64,000 bases of DNA from Pseudeuparius sepicola (Eukaryota > Arthropoda > Insecta > Coleoptera > Anthribidae), in contig OY987298.1 in the NCBI GenBank assembly GCA_963920635.1, forward strand, positions 21,299,647-21,363,646. The letters are read 5' to 3'. Below, piece after piece: positions 11,886-23,529 of this stretch. The first letter of the stretch is position 1. Each line of letters begins with the position of its first letter. Under the pieces are notes generated by a model, which was not told where the DNA came from, ran no database searches, and saw only the letters and a list, made by a program, of their open reading frames with translations. Position numbers and translations under genes: made by a program.

Positions 11886-13286
11886 TTCCGATACCTATTT
11901 CCAAGGCAAACCTGCTTATTCTCAATTTTTAATTTTAAATGTCATATTTGACAGGCATGGGCTGTGACGTCTCAAAAAATTTTTTGATTTATAAAGAATA
12001 TATTCGCTTTAAACAAATGAAGAGTGCAAGCTAAAAAGAATGAGGGTCACAAAACAAGTTTTGAGTAAAACAAATTTTAAAATTTAAATCCCTCTATCTA
12101 TTTAAGAAATATACTTGTTATTAGTAACTAATTTTTAAAATGTTAGCTGGGGTCTCTTGTTTTGGTAAAACGTTTTGTTAGTAATATTTTTTTGACATGG
12201 GCGTCCAGAAAAATTGTAAAAGGGGGTTAAGCACATTAAGTCAGGGAAAAAAGATGAAAGTCGTCAAAAAAATCAATATTCATTTAAAATATATTTTATA
12301 TAAATGGAATTTAGTTACATGGTAAATTTTCAAAGTAGAGTTGAGCTCAAAAACTAGTCCTAATTTTGCCCTTTTTTTAGTTACTGGTAGCATATAACTC
12401 TCAGATATCATAAAAAAGCAATGGTAACACACTTATCGCAAAAAAATCGCAAACAAACGCACGCGAGATATACTCTGGCTTCAAGGAGAAGTGAACTGTT
12501 TGGAATAAAATAAACCACATGTAAATAACATAACCTTAGAAATGCCAGCACAAAGTGGAGGAATTTTGGACTCTCATCCGTTTTGCATATATCGAGTGGA
12601 CCTTCATCCTTTATACCCAGTACAGCCAATGTTAAAACGCATTTTACTAGGTACTGCCTCCTGATTTGCTCTGTATAGTATGGTAGGCTGGAAATAATGC
12701 CTTTTGGTCATAATTTGGCATACCTATATCAAATACGGATTTTTGTGGACCCTCATCCTTTTTAGCCTGTACTCTTCAAATCCTTGGGTCCGATATGACG
12801 AACACTAATAATGTTTATTTAATTCAAGACCCGGTGGTATTTGAATATTTAAAAAAGCATTTTTATTTTGGGACACCCATATATATTTCAAATACATACA
12901 AAATTTGTGGTTTAAGTCGAACAAAAAATTTGTTTGGACAATAAAAATGTTTATTTTCAACTAAACTATTTTGAAAATTTTACTTTTATTTTCTATATTA
13001 GTTTCATATTTAAAGTGATCTTGTCCTATTTGAACATCACTTTCTGCACTACTTGTAGAAATTTAAAATTAAATATGTTAAATTATTAAACATACCTATA
13101 TGGTTTGTTTAAATTTTATGTAATTAATATTTATTTGTAGATAATAACGAATTATTACGTTGAATATTTAAATAACACGAGTAAAAAAGTTTGGCCAAAA
13201 TAAAATTTAATTAAATTAACTCTATATTTTCAAAAAAATCCGTTTGGCAATTCCAAATAATCTCTTATCTCTGTGTATCGTTATGC
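11886..13286. other. Unassigned AT-rich stretch
   Basis: No gene, terminal repeat or RNA recognised. Short frames are AT-rich and lack any domain pattern. Confidence 0.35.
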
Positions 13287-13340
13287 GTTGCCAAATTACC
13301 TTTTTAAAACACTTGTGACGTCATAAGTGCTTTCCCCGAG
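13287..13340. repeat. Short dispersed repeat with TGACGTCA
   Basis: GTTGCCAAATTaCCTTTTT followed by ACACTTGTGACGTCATAAG matches 43442-43497, which lies near the right end of the AGGGTACTTGAC-ended element. It is probably a fragment of that element family. It contains the CRE-like palindrome TGACGTCA. Confidence 0.55.
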
Positions 13341-14034
13341 GCCAACGATAAAGACAGGCCACGGCGCTAACGCATAATCGCGCAGTCACGTCACAAACTT
13401 AGTTCTATATGATGAAAGGCATTTTTGGAGATAAGTAGAAAAAACGAATTTCGTAACAATTTTGCAAGTTTTCTTTCATTTATTACATTATTGGTTTTGT
13501 GCGTCCAAGCTTTCTCTAATTGTTTTTTCAAAATTTTCAACCTGCCTCAGCTGTTTTAGGCTGAGAGTTAAACGGCACTGCACTCGCAATATTTTGGCAC
13601 ATTCTCAAAAATTGTTGGGACATCACCTTCCTCTAGCATAGGTGATATTCTCTATAGGTATTTTCCTCCCACAACACATTTGTCCACTTATTGTTTCACT
13701 TTCTTGAAAATGTATTAGCCACACATACTTAAGGGTTTTTTAGAAATTAAATCTCAGTTGGGATTTGACGAATCCATTTTTGGCGGAAATTTTCATCCCG
13801 AGGCAAAACAAATGTTTGTTATGGCGACACTTTCTTCCTGGCTTTTGTAATATGTTTAAATATAATATAAACATACCCAATATTTGGTATTTAGGTTTTT
13901 TTTACGAAATAAAAATGAAAACTAACCTCCGTAGGTATACTGTAAATATTGACGAGGTCTCAGTTGATCCGCTGAGTGAAAGACCGAATAGAAACCATAT
14001 CAGGGCGTGGGTCGACAACGAAAATCCTCGAGTA
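13341..14034. other. Unassigned stretch
   Basis: No gene recognised. Open frames here show no recognisable domain. The region ends at the possible LTR that follows. Confidence 0.3.
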
Positions 14035-14520
14035 TGTTACAACACTGATTTATTTCGCACAAGGTGAATGGTGAATACAATAAATACACAAACCCGAACG
14101 TGGTAACGGGAACGGCTTCCAGCCACCCGGACCGTCTGAACTCGCGGATCTCCCGTAAGCAGTTCACCCCTCTGTGAATCAGGCTCCACTGTCCAGTCAG
14201 TCCAATACGGTCCATGTCCATAATAGTCCATTCCGGAATTCCGGGCTCCCTATTCTGTGGTTCGGGGGAGAATTCCCCTTTACAGCGCTCACGCGTCGAT
14301 GCGAGCGGCACCAATAATACTCTTGGACGGCACTCCCACCCAGACACCCAGAGGCCATAATAACACCTGGGCGGTTCCCCTCCGCCAGGACCCACGCGCA
14401 CTAGACACAAACTTGTTTCTAAAATATAAACTAAGACGTTTAAAAACACTTTAAACAATGAAAACTTCTCAAAACCCAAGCTGCCGCTTTCAGTTGTGTG
14501 ACAAATGACATGTAACGTCT
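14035..14520. mobile_element. Possible solo LTR
   Basis: A GC-richer block starting TGTTACAAC and ending ATGTAACGTCT is flanked by GAGTA at 14030-14034 and 14521-14525, consistent with a 5-bp target duplication. AATAAA occurs near 14078. Length (486 bp) and composition differ sharply from the AT-rich neighbours and fit a retrotransposon LTR. Against this, the right end is CT instead of the usual CA, and a 5-bp match is weak. The 159-codon minus-strand frame across it looks incidental. Confidence 0.4.
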
Positions 14521-14525
14521 GAGTA

Positions 14526-17500
14526 AGATGGTCACGTGATTTTTGTGCGCCAGGGCCTGTCTTTATAGTAGGCCTTGTGCTTTCCCGTCAAATTTGATGA
14601 GGGAATTCAACACAAACATCGCCACCTTAAGATTACTTAACAATTTTTGACCAACGTCAACATCGTAGATGACGCAGTTCACAAGCAAGAAACGAAAACC
14701 CCATTTTAACGTCGATTGAACATGCTGAAACTGGCCGTCCAATCGGCCGACCGGCAATCGTACGGACGTATCGCGCAGTGCGTTACATGCACGTTACAAA
14801 ACCCATTGTCGTAAAACAGCGTGTCACACGGGCGTTTGTTTAGAACGGCCATCCATAAACCGTGCTCAGTTTATTCCGGGTGCAGTTCGCAATGTTTGCA
14901 TCTTCATGGCCCCCTTTAAATTTGATCCGGCGCTTTGATACGGCCGTTTTATTCCGCCGGTTTACGTCTACGAGGGCGGCAAGTTGCATACCCATTTGAT
15001 GCTTTCTACTTATCCCCCAGGGGAATTTCTGCGGCTAAATAGACGAGTTATATAAGCTTTTGATGGTCACTTCCTTAATGACCTAGAGCTGTAATATACC
15101 TAAAGCTCCTGGTGCGGTCTCAGTTAAACCACTATTTCAGAATAAAAAACATTGCCAAATACTGCAGTAATATACAGAGAGATTCAGTCATGATATAACA
15201 AAATTCAACCGCAGGTGGAAAAAAATATAGCAATACGAATCCGAAATTAAAAATTCAAAATTTTACTAAAAAAAATACAAAAATATTTTCGTCGAGGTGA
15301 CCTCCGCCGCGCGCAGTTGCCAGTTGCACAACATATCGCAAATTTGCATTTTGTTTACCAGTTCCCTGAAGAGAAAACTAAAAGTTTAAATTTTATTTAT
15401 TACCTTTACGTCTGAGAAGTAGAGTGCTGAGTTAGCTTAATTGGCTGTCTGAAATCCCTTCTATATATCGCCATTGACGACAAGGTTGTCAATTATACGA
15501 CACCGAATTTGAATTCACGCATGTGAATCACATACCTGTATATTAACATATACCGCTTTTGGCACTATTGCGCACGGCAAAGCGCAGGGAACGAAAAGAG
15601 ATGAAATTCTCCGCCATTTTTAACCCTATATTGACAGTTTGAATGCTGGCTACTTTATTCCTTGTTTAAATTTTTCTATAGTGTATGAATGAAATTGCAT
15701 TATACTTTTTGAAGGCGCCGGTAAAATCCCAAAAGCCACCGGGACATGCTTATTTGAGAAATGCGTTTTTAGTTTTTCATCGCGATTTTTTCTTTATATT
15801 TTGTACGTTTAGTACCTTTTCGTTTTCATACTTTCGAGATTAAAAAGTGACTTGGTACGGCATTGTAAAAATGCGAAAAGACATTTTTATTATAACTTCT
15901 TTGAAAACACCTTATTTTCATCTGTTTTAGCAATAACGAAAGATGGGGTTTTTCGGGCTAGCGCACGGAAACAGCGCATGGAAAAACTTTCCGTGCGCTG
16001 AATAAAAATACCGAATATATCGCTTTAAAATAGAAATATACAGCAAAGCAAACTAAATTTAAGAAACTCTATATGCTCTCTGATATTTAACATATACCTA
16101 TTTTGTATTTTAATTCGTAAGTGTTTCAATATTTAGATACATTTCTGTAATATTTTTGACGTTGTATTCACCTTATCTGACAATAACTAATTTACAACAA
16201 AGCACCTTTGAAATAATTTGAGAGTAACCATGGAAACGCATCATACATATACTACACACTATATTGTATGCATTGTTTATTTTTTGTCAATTAAATTTAT
16301 TATAATATGCCGATAAAATGTTTTAAGTTTCCGTTTTCAAAGAAGTATAATAAAATTATCGTTCATTACACGTCCAGAAATAGATTTTTCCGTGCTTGCA
16401 TGACTTCCCGTGTGAGGCGCAGCCAAACAAACAAAAATACAAACAAACGAACAGAGAACAGCATGTTGTAAAGGAGAGTAATCTCTTCTGATTGAAATGG
16501 CAGTTAGGGTCAATTTCATAATACATTCAACTAAAAATTATCTTTTGACTTTAACATTAGGTAAAGAACTTTTGCAACAATACTAAACAATGGTTGGATT
16601 GTTAGAAAGCTCCTTTAATTTTAAAGGGTACTTTAGTTTGCCTATGCAATTGGCCCTTAACCATTTTGTTCTTAAATGATCGTCGTTTGGAAAGCCCAAA
16701 ATGAATACAAGTTGACCGCTTGTCGTCAAGCAAAGAAAACCTATAGCTACTCCAAATTATTATTACGATTTGACTTACAGCCAGATATATAACTAAGTTC
16801 TAGCTTCCCTTGAAGGTTCCAGGCATCTTGAGGCTTGAAATTGCAAAGGAACGATTCTTCACTTCGAACTTTTATAGGATTGTTTCACTTTTGCACAAAA
16901 AAAACAAATTTATAAAAAGCTGTCGCCAGCACTTCGGGCTGTCTGTTTCCACCCGCAGAGACACACTGCCTCGTCGTAGCAATCTGGCGACGATATAGCA
17001 CTACCCGCACTACACAAATTAATTTTGGTAAATTTCTTGTAAAATCAACTGAGAGGGAGTGTCAGGGCACGCGACGTGGACCCGCATCCCTTGTTGCCAG
17101 TTTTCTCTACTTCATGGCTTCTCCTACAGTCTGCTGTGACACAGCCCTCTGCACGTCTGAGCCCGCCCCTCTCCCATTTAAGTCATGGTGAGTGCTACAA
17201 GTGGTGTGTTGTGTCGTGAAAGTATAGTGAAAAGTGAAAATAAATGCGTAGCGAAAATTTTTGATCAAAATCAATAAATGTTGTACAATGGTGGTAAGTC
17301 ATTAACGTGGGCCCACCGTTTATGAGCGTAAAGTGAAAAATTGAGTTTTAGCGTAGGTATTCATTATTTAACTATTATTAGGTAAGTATTATAGAATTTA
17401 GCAGAAACAATTATTATTACTCTTATGTTTTAGTGAAAAGACCCGTTTTGAATTTTCAGTTGCACGACATGATTCTTCCTAATCTTGAGTCATAGAGTGG

Positions 17501-17537
17501 GTTGTTCCTCCCCATATTAGGCAATTCATCCGTTTAG
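14526..17537. other. Unassigned 3-kb stretch with minor repeats
   Basis: No gene recognised. Seen within it: GC-richer sequence at 14820-15010; a TACAGAGAGATTCAGTCATG terminus near 15173 resembling the one at 6775; a 12-bp-stem hairpin (AGCGCACGGAAA / TTTCCGTGCGCT) at about 15960-16003; and at 17040-17240 a GC-richer piece ending in GTGAAAGTATAGTGAAAAGTG. That last string resembles the leader of the hAT copies (AAAAGTGAAAAGTGGTGAACG), so part of it may be transposon leader sequence. Confidence 0.35.
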
Positions 17538-18778
17538 GCCAGGGAAAATAGAATTTGACCTAGAAAAAAATATTAACTGCAATTTTGTTTTACCATATCA
17601 AAGTTATAAGTAGAAACCAAAAATTAAATATTTTGAAAAAACGGAACCTTGAGTTATCTCAAAAAACACCTATTTTTCATTAGAAATTTCGAGCAAAAAT
17701 GTTAACTGGATTTTTTTAGACCCTTTAGGTAAAAAAACTTCCCTTGCTAACATATATTAAGAAATTAAACATTTTGAAAATATGGAAGTAACTTAGATCG
17801 ACAAAGAGGGATAAAAATCGATAATTTTCTATTTCGGCAAAAGCAAAAATATTAACTACGTTTTTATTGCAGATGATCATTCCTTTTTACAAATATAATG
17901 TAACTTATACAAAATTAAACATTTATCTGAGCCGCATGTACGTCAGCTGTCACTTCTCATTGGTATAGACTAGGCAAAAATATTAACTGTTTTTTTTCTT
18001 AACTTTTTACAATGTAACTATATTGAATCATATATAGCGAAATTAAACATTTATTTACGGCGCATATAGGTCAACTGTCACTTGTCATTTCTTTAGGAAA
18101 GCAAAAATATTAACTGTTTTTTTTTGTTTAACCTTTTACAATATAACTATATTAAATCACATATAGCGAAATTAAACATTTATTTACGGCGTATGTAGGT
18201 CAACTGTCATTTGTCATTTTAAAATACTTCCGTTACCAATTTTTGTTTAATTTCAAAAAATTTAACAAGACTTAGTATCCACTTACAAAGTTTAACAAAA
18301 ATCAGCCAGTTAATAATTTTGCTCTCAAAGACAGCTTCAAATTTCTTTAAAATGCGATTTCCGGCAAAACAATATGTTTAATTTCAGAACAGACTGTTAA
18401 TACTTGATTTTTAAGGTACCTAATTATAAATAATAAAAACGCAGTTAATATTTTTGCCCAACAAAATATTACGCAAAATGTCATTTTTACATCATTCGGA
18501 TACTTGCGCAAACGTAATCTGTTTAATTTATCAATCTCAACTTTATATACCTCACTTACTAACAAATGCAGCTTAAAAATCGCAGTTAATATTTATGCCG
18601 TCTTTAGTACAACAAGAAAATGTATTTTTCTAAAAAACGCCCACACGCGTATGTTTATTTTGTATAAAAAAACAATTCTGGCGTTCATTTATTACCAATA
18701 TTTTGTAATGGCATTATAAAAATGCGGTTATGAATTTTGTCTAGGTTTCGTTATTTTTTACCGTAATTTCCCCGGCCG
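17538..18778 (+). mobile_element. Motif-array element, copy 1
   Basis: The ends read GGCCAGGGAAA on the left and GGCCGGGGAAA (minus strand) on the right. Inside, motif A (GCAAAAATATTAACTG) recurs near 17567, 17695, 17845, 17974 and 18102 and then, inverted, near 18307, 18442 and 18582. Motif B (GAAATTAAACATTTA) falls about midway between successive A copies (near 17624, 17761, 17912, 18039, 18170) and then inverted near 18250, 18376 and 18522. Spacing between A copies is about 128-150 bp except across the centre. No coding frame is recognised. An inverted copy lies at 22438-25620. This is probably a non-autonomous DNA transposon with an array of protein-binding sites, but its superfamily is unknown. 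Confidence 0.75.
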
Positions 18779-19044
18779 GTAGAAACGGACCGGCCTAACG
18801 ATCCCGAACGTCGATTCGAGACTCGTTACCGCGGAAAAACGTCGAGACAAAGCCGTAGCGACGGCGCGGCGGCAAAAAGTCCCCGGGGGACGCCGGCGAC
18901 GCCCGGGGGTGAGCAGTCGATAATCGGCGTCGACAGGTATGAGGGGGTGGCTGGATGGCTCGCCCGCCTCCTCTCGAACCGACGTGGGCGCTGCTTATAT
19001 AAGAAGGAAATAGCTCCGGTATAATTCATTATGGGCGTTACCTA
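18779..19044. other. GC-rich island with TATA-like sequence
   Basis: A sharply GC-rich block (CGGCGCGGCGGCAAAAAG, CCCCGGGGGACGCCGGCG) ends in CTGCTTATATAAGAAGG at about 18990. It looks promoter-like, but no downstream coding sequence is recognised. It could be host sequence or the leader of a lost element. Confidence 0.3.
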
Positions 19045-19570
19045 TGTAGGGGAGACTGTTGTACTTAGGACCACTTTTGTTATTTGTTGTCGTAACTTCG
19101 GATTGAATTATATTATTTGAGTTGGGTTCAAATCAGGAAATGCTTCAATAGTCTCTTGACAGATTTAGTTGAAAACAAACATTTGAACTCGACTTTAAGA
19201 AAGTGTAAAAATCAAAATAAAATATACTTACTGCATAGTGGACCATGGTACATTATCCTCTTGTACAAAGGGACGGCCGTCCGCGTCGTGTACCTTGATC
19301 CATATTCAAAAAGGAAGGGATAATACAAATAAAACGGTTTTTTACACAAATAATAATGTTAAGGAACGCATTTACTGTGATATGTACAAAAGTCAAAAAT
19401 GTATGATTTCCTTCCTTCATTCCAGCACACAGATAGTGAGTCCAAAGACCACAGTTGATACATCTGCACCATTTTTCTCCACTACGATCAGTTTCCTTTG
19501 AGTTTGTGCAAAACAAACATTGTTCATCATTTCCGATTAAGTTAGTCTGACCTGAATTAACCTATAGATC
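19045..19570 (-). mobile_element. End fragment of a pogo-like element with TAGGGGAGAC terminus
   Basis: TAGGGGAGACTGTTGTACTT at about 19045 matches the terminus style of the TA-flanked MITEs at 31707, 34065 and 39537. Reading away from that end on the minus strand leads into a PHD-like zinc-finger fragment. Some arthropod pogo/Tigger-type transposases carry a C-terminal cysteine-rich finger of this kind, so this is plausibly the 3' end of such an element. The other end was not found, and the small MITE at 19571 interrupts or borders it. Confidence 0.45.
19290..19545 (-). pseudogene. PHD-like zinc-finger C-terminus (transposase remnant)
   Basis: On the minus strand the frame reads CLFC, then WCRCINCGLWTHYLCAG about 14 residues later: the Cys-x2-Cys, Cys-x2-Cys, Trp, His, Cys order of a PHD-like finger. 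The final expected Cys pair appears only after shifting frame (DFC), so the copy carries an indel and is dead. The open frame then runs to a stop at 19253. No DDE catalytic domain is visible nearby. Attribution to a pogo-type transposase rests on known domain combinations and on the adjacent terminus. A host PHD protein cannot be strictly excluded. Confidence 0.5.
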
Positions 19571-19816
19571 TATACTAAAATCGAGCAATTCTTACGCCTG
19601 GCGTAAATAAAAGCCCGTGGTCGATGACGTTCCGCGAAACAAAGCGATTGGTCAATAGGCCATAAAATATTAGCGCGCCTAGCAACAGGGACTTACTAGA
19701 TCGCAATTGTAAAACTAGAATTAAATAAAGGTCGTGCCTCAGTGCGGGTCTGGCGAATATCTCAACTCACGTGCTCTTATTTACGCCAGGCGTAAGAGTT
19801 GCTCGATTTTAGTATA
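19571..19816. mobile_element. Small MITE, 246 bp, with ~42-bp TIRs
   Basis: TATACTAAAATCGAGCAAtT on the left is matched by its complement at the right end, and similarity continues through TTACGCCTGGCGTAAATAA for about 42 bp with very few mismatches. GCCTGGCGTAA is itself palindromic. The interior is GC-richer and non-coding. TA or TATA is the probable target. High arm identity suggests a fairly young copy. Confidence 0.85.
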
Positions 19817-20092
19817 ATACTATTAAGTATAACATTTTCAACGCGGACAGAATTATGATTTAACTTGTCATATGAATAGAATATTTACTTTCTTTATTAT
19901 TGTTTTACTATCAATATTTTATACTTATTTCAATATCTTACTACAACAAAACCTTCTTTCCAGTAATGTATGATTATTCTTAAAATAAATCTAGTTACCT
20001 CATATTCCAATAACAAAACTATCGTACATCAATAAATCAAACACCAAAATGAAGGAGATCATCGCCCTGCCCAAATGCGACGCGTTGTAGCG

Positions 20093-21134
20093 CACGGGCG
20101 TAGCCAAGGGGGGGGTTTCGGGGGTTCAAACCCCCCCCGAAATAAGCAAAATATTACCTAATATTATACCGAAAAAATACGAGGAGTGAAGAGTTAAATT
20201 ATTATTACGTTTGAATATATTATGTAGTAATAGTAGCGCCTAGCGCCATCTTTTGACGAGAGGCAGACGCCCCTAGGTCGAAATGAGCGGAACTTTGTGG
20301 AAGTTCGTGGAAGTTTCTGGACGGCTACGGCGCGTGACCGCGCTTACGGCAGTATTGTTCCATGCGAACTCGAAGCGAATAAAAGTGAAAAGTGGTGAAC
20401 GAATAGTGAAGAGAATTAAGTGTACCGTGTAAGTGAGTAATTTTAGTGCACTGTTATTCGATGACTTTGTTAAGGATAGATACGTGAATCATTATTACTG
20501 TCGAAAAATGGAGGGGAAGAAAAGGAAGGGTGATAAACCTAAAGGTATGGACTACTGGAAAAAGTGGTGTAGTCAAGGTCAAGGGGTTTCTAATAAAGAA
20601 ATAAATTTGGATTTAGCTATCAAAGCTTCAGCTACCTTGCATGCTGATAAGAAGACTGCCTACCCCGAAATCTAGTTTGGAATGCCTAGATATGTGCGAT
20701 AAAAACCTTTAACCTAATATTTACACATTACTACAAATCTTGGCTACCATTTCTGTATCCACTGCTACCCCAGAAAGGTCTTTCTCGAGCCTAAGGAGAC
20801 TGAAAAACTATTTACGAAACACTACAAGTGAAAACAGACTTAATGGTTTGGCTCTAATGAACATTCACTATGGAACAGAAATTCATGCAGATGAAGTAGT
20901 GGATATATTTAAAAGAAAAAGCCGAAGATTTCTTCTTTAATGGTTTTAGATTTAGCGCAGATGAACGAAATTAATTTATCCATTTCATTTAAAGTTAAGA
21001 ACTTTATAAATATGTCGTAGTTTTTCGGATGAATATATAGATATTAAATTTCATGTAAGTATATTTTTGTTGTTTTATTTACTTCTCACACTAAACCCCC
21101 CCCCCCCCAAAACTAAATCCTGGCTACGCCCGTG
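20093..21134 (+). mobile_element. hAT deletion derivative, copy 1
   Basis: TTGTAGCG at 20085-20092 is repeated exactly at 21135-21142, outside inverted ends CACGGGCGTAGCCAAGG and (minus strand) CACGGGCGTAGCCAGG. An 8-bp duplication and the hAT C-terminal domain inside identify the superfamily. Long G and C runs sit beside both ends. Only the two ends of the transposase gene remain, so most of the catalytic region was deleted. It is nearly identical to copy 2 at 50451-51568, but lacks the leader segment containing that copy's TATA box. Confidence 0.95.
20433..20940 (+). pseudogene. hAT transposase remnant (N-terminal scrap + dimerisation domain)
   Basis: The first frame (20433-20675, 80 aa) includes RYVNHYYCRKMEGKKRKGD and DYWKKWCSQGQGVSNKE. 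The second (20740-20940, 66 aa) carries the hAT C-terminal dimerisation signature: ATPERSFSSLRRLKNYLRN followed by RLNGLALMNIH. In intact hAT transposases (as in ZMYM1-like relatives) several hundred residues with the RNase-H-like catalytic core lie between such parts; here they are absent. Between the frames, the stop at 20673 and a frame change show it cannot make one product. The start is that of a plausible short leader peptide and is uncertain. The same break points occur in copy 2, so both derive from one internally deleted parent. Confidence 0.85.
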
Positions 21135-21142
21135 TTGTAGCG

Positions 21143-21550
21143 GGCGATCTACGCCCAACCCGAGATATTTATCTTTACGACTTCGGGATCACTACTCCCA
21201 GACGTTCATTTTATGACGAGGGCTATTATCCGGAAAAATTTACATTTCTGTCGGAACAGATGTTCCGCCGACTCCCCGGCTCTTTTTTCATTCCGCCTTT
21301 TTTCCTCCGTCGACCGTTTTTCCCACCGCCCGCATTACTCAAATTCGCTTTCGGAAATATGGAGTCCGTTTAAAGTGAGCGCGGGGGCCGAAGCAGCCGT
21401 CGCGCATCTGTCTTGCCTGCGTGGAATTTCCGAAGATATGCATGGTAATGCCGTAAATGATATATGCCGAGGCATTCTTTGCGTCGTCGCGTTTCCGAGA
21501 CTGAACTGCTTTATTGCACGTTCGCTTCGAATGGCTGCTGTTTTGTTCTA
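21143..21550. other. GC-richer segment between insertions
   Basis: It begins at the hAT target duplication and ends at a fold-back element. Overlapping open frames exist on both strands (up to 150 codons), but none shows a domain. This is probably unique sequence into which both elements inserted. Confidence 0.35.
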
Positions 21551-22416
21551 TACAGGGTGTCCCAGCGGAAACGTAACAGGCTCTGTAACGGCCAGGAAAA
21601 TTTTTTCTTGGAAAAACGCAAAAATAGGTCAATTTTGTTTGGCAGGGGGACATCTTTTGGCATAAAATTGATAGATCTATCTGCAACCCCCTGAGCAGGG
21701 GTTGAACCCCTTCAAAAAATTTAAATGGGAAGGGGGTTCATGTCGCACACCTTTGGAAACGTCTCTCAATTCTCTATACACCTGCATCATATTTTCGAAA
21801 ATCGATCGACTTTTCAAAAAGATACACCGAGTAAAATGCAAAACATTAATTTTCAATTATTGCTTGGTATTATTAAACAATTAAGCCGAAAGTGGTGGTC
21901 TGGGGCTGTAAGTTATATCAGCAACATTATTTTGACGAAAATTTGATAAACGGGAGGAAATTTAAACTTTATTGTAATAAATGCTCAAAATGTTGCCCAT
22001 TCACTTCAAAACGCTGCCGAACATTGTGCAACATTTCAGGGGTGATTTGTCGACATTCGTTTATAATACGGAGACGCAGATCTCCTATTGTTTAACAATA
22101 CCAGGCAATAATTGAAAATGAATGTTTTGCATTTTTCACGCTGTATCTTTTTGAAAAGTCGATCGATTTTTGAAAATCTGATGCAGGTGTATAGAGAATT
22201 GAGAGACGTTTCCAAAGGTGTGCGACACGAACCCCCTTCCCATTTAAATTTTTTGTAGGGGTTCAACCCCTGCTCAGGGGGTTGCAGATAGATCTATCAA
22301 TTTTATGCCAAAAGATGTCCCCCTGCCAAAAAAATTGACCTATTTTTGCGTTTTTCCAAGAAAAAAATTTCCCGGCCGTTATAGAGCCTGTTACGTTTTC
22401 GCTGGGACACCCTGTA
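21551..22416. mobile_element. Fold-back element with transposase remnant in loop
   Basis: TACAGGGTGTCCCAGCGGAA at 21551 is matched by its complement ending at 22416. The arms, about 330 bp each, stay highly similar (AATTTTTTCTTGGAAAAACG, GATAGATCTATCTGCAACCC, CTTTGGAAACGTCTCTCAAT). The loop (about 21885-22095) is single-copy and encodes the last 40 residues of a mariner-like transposase on the minus strand. The structure suggests an autonomous element that duplicated one end in inverted orientation and lost the rest. Confidence 0.9.
21969..22092 (-). pseudogene. Mariner-like transposase C-terminal fragment
   Basis: The minus-strand frame ends RQRFEVNGQHFEHLLQ-stop, preceded by LRLRIINECRQITPEML. 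The arrangement R.R....C....ML..V..R......G.HFEHLL is the usual C-terminus of the large arthropod IS630/Tc1/mariner-related group whose catalytic region contains PRSPDLTPLDFFLWG. All catalytic residues are missing: upstream of about 22092 the frame meets a stop and enters the inverted arm. It lies exactly in the loop of the fold-back element, so it probably marks the ancestral transposon. It is not functional. Confidence 0.75.
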
Positions 22417-23529
22417 TGTGGGCGCTGTCGCTACATAGGCCAGGGAAATTACCGTAAAAAATAACGAAACCTAGAAAAAATTCATCATCGCATTTTTATA
22501 ATGCCATCACAAAATATTGGTAATAAATGAACGTCAGAATTGTTTTTTATACAAACTAAACACACGCGTGTGGGCATTTTTTTAGAAAAATATATTTTCT
22601 TGTTGTAGGTACTAAAGACGACATAAATATTAACTGCGAACTTTAAGCTGCATTTATTAGTAAGTAAGGTATATAAAGTTGAGATTGATAAATTAAACAG
22701 ATTACGTTTACGCAAGTATCCGAATGATGTAAAAATGACATTTAATTTTTTTGGGCAAAAATATTAACTGCGTTTTTATTATTTATAATTACCTTAAAAA
22801 TCAAGTATTAACAGTTTGTTCTGAAATTAAACATATTGTTTCGTCGGAAATCGCATTTTAAAGAAATTTGAAGCTGTCTTTGAAAGCAAAATTATTAACT
22901 GGCTGATTTTTGTTAAACTTTGTAAGTGGATACCTACTAAAATTTTTTTGAAATTAAACAAAAATTGGTAAAGGAAGTATTTTGAAATGACAAATGACAG
23001 TTGACCTACATGCGCCGTAAATAAATTTTTAATTTCGCTATATGTGATTTAATATAGTTATATTGTAAAAAGTTAAACAAAAAAAAAACAGTTAATATTT
23101 TTGCTTTCCTAAAGGAATGACAAGTGACAGTTGACCTATATGCGCCGTAAATAAATGTTTAATTTCACTATATATGATTCAATATAATAGTTATATTGTA
23201 AAAAGTTAAACAAAAAAAAAAACAGTTAATATTTTTGCCTAGTCTACACCAATGAGAAGTGACAGCTGACGTACATGCGGCTCAGATAAATCTTTAATTT
23301 TGTATAAGTTGCATTATACTTGTAAAAGGGAATGATCATCTGCAATAAAAACGTAGTTAATATTTTTGCTTTTGCCGAAATAGAAAATTATCCGATTTTT
23401 ATCCCTCTTTGTCGATCTAAGTTACTTCCAAATTCTTAAAATGTTTAATTTCTTAATATATGTTAGCAAGGGAAGTTTTTTTACTTAAAGAGTCTAAAAA
23501 AATCCAGTTAACATTTTTGCTCGAAATTT

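Noticed and set aside
14000..14479. 159-codon minus-strand open frame
   Set aside because: Composition is that of a GC-rich non-coding block; no domain, and overlapping frames are open on both strands. It spans a possible solo LTR.
17538..18778. Regularly spaced repeats considered as a CRISPR array
   Set aside because: Repeats are degenerate, change orientation at the centre and alternate with a second motif; spacing exceeds CRISPR and the sequence is eukaryotic.
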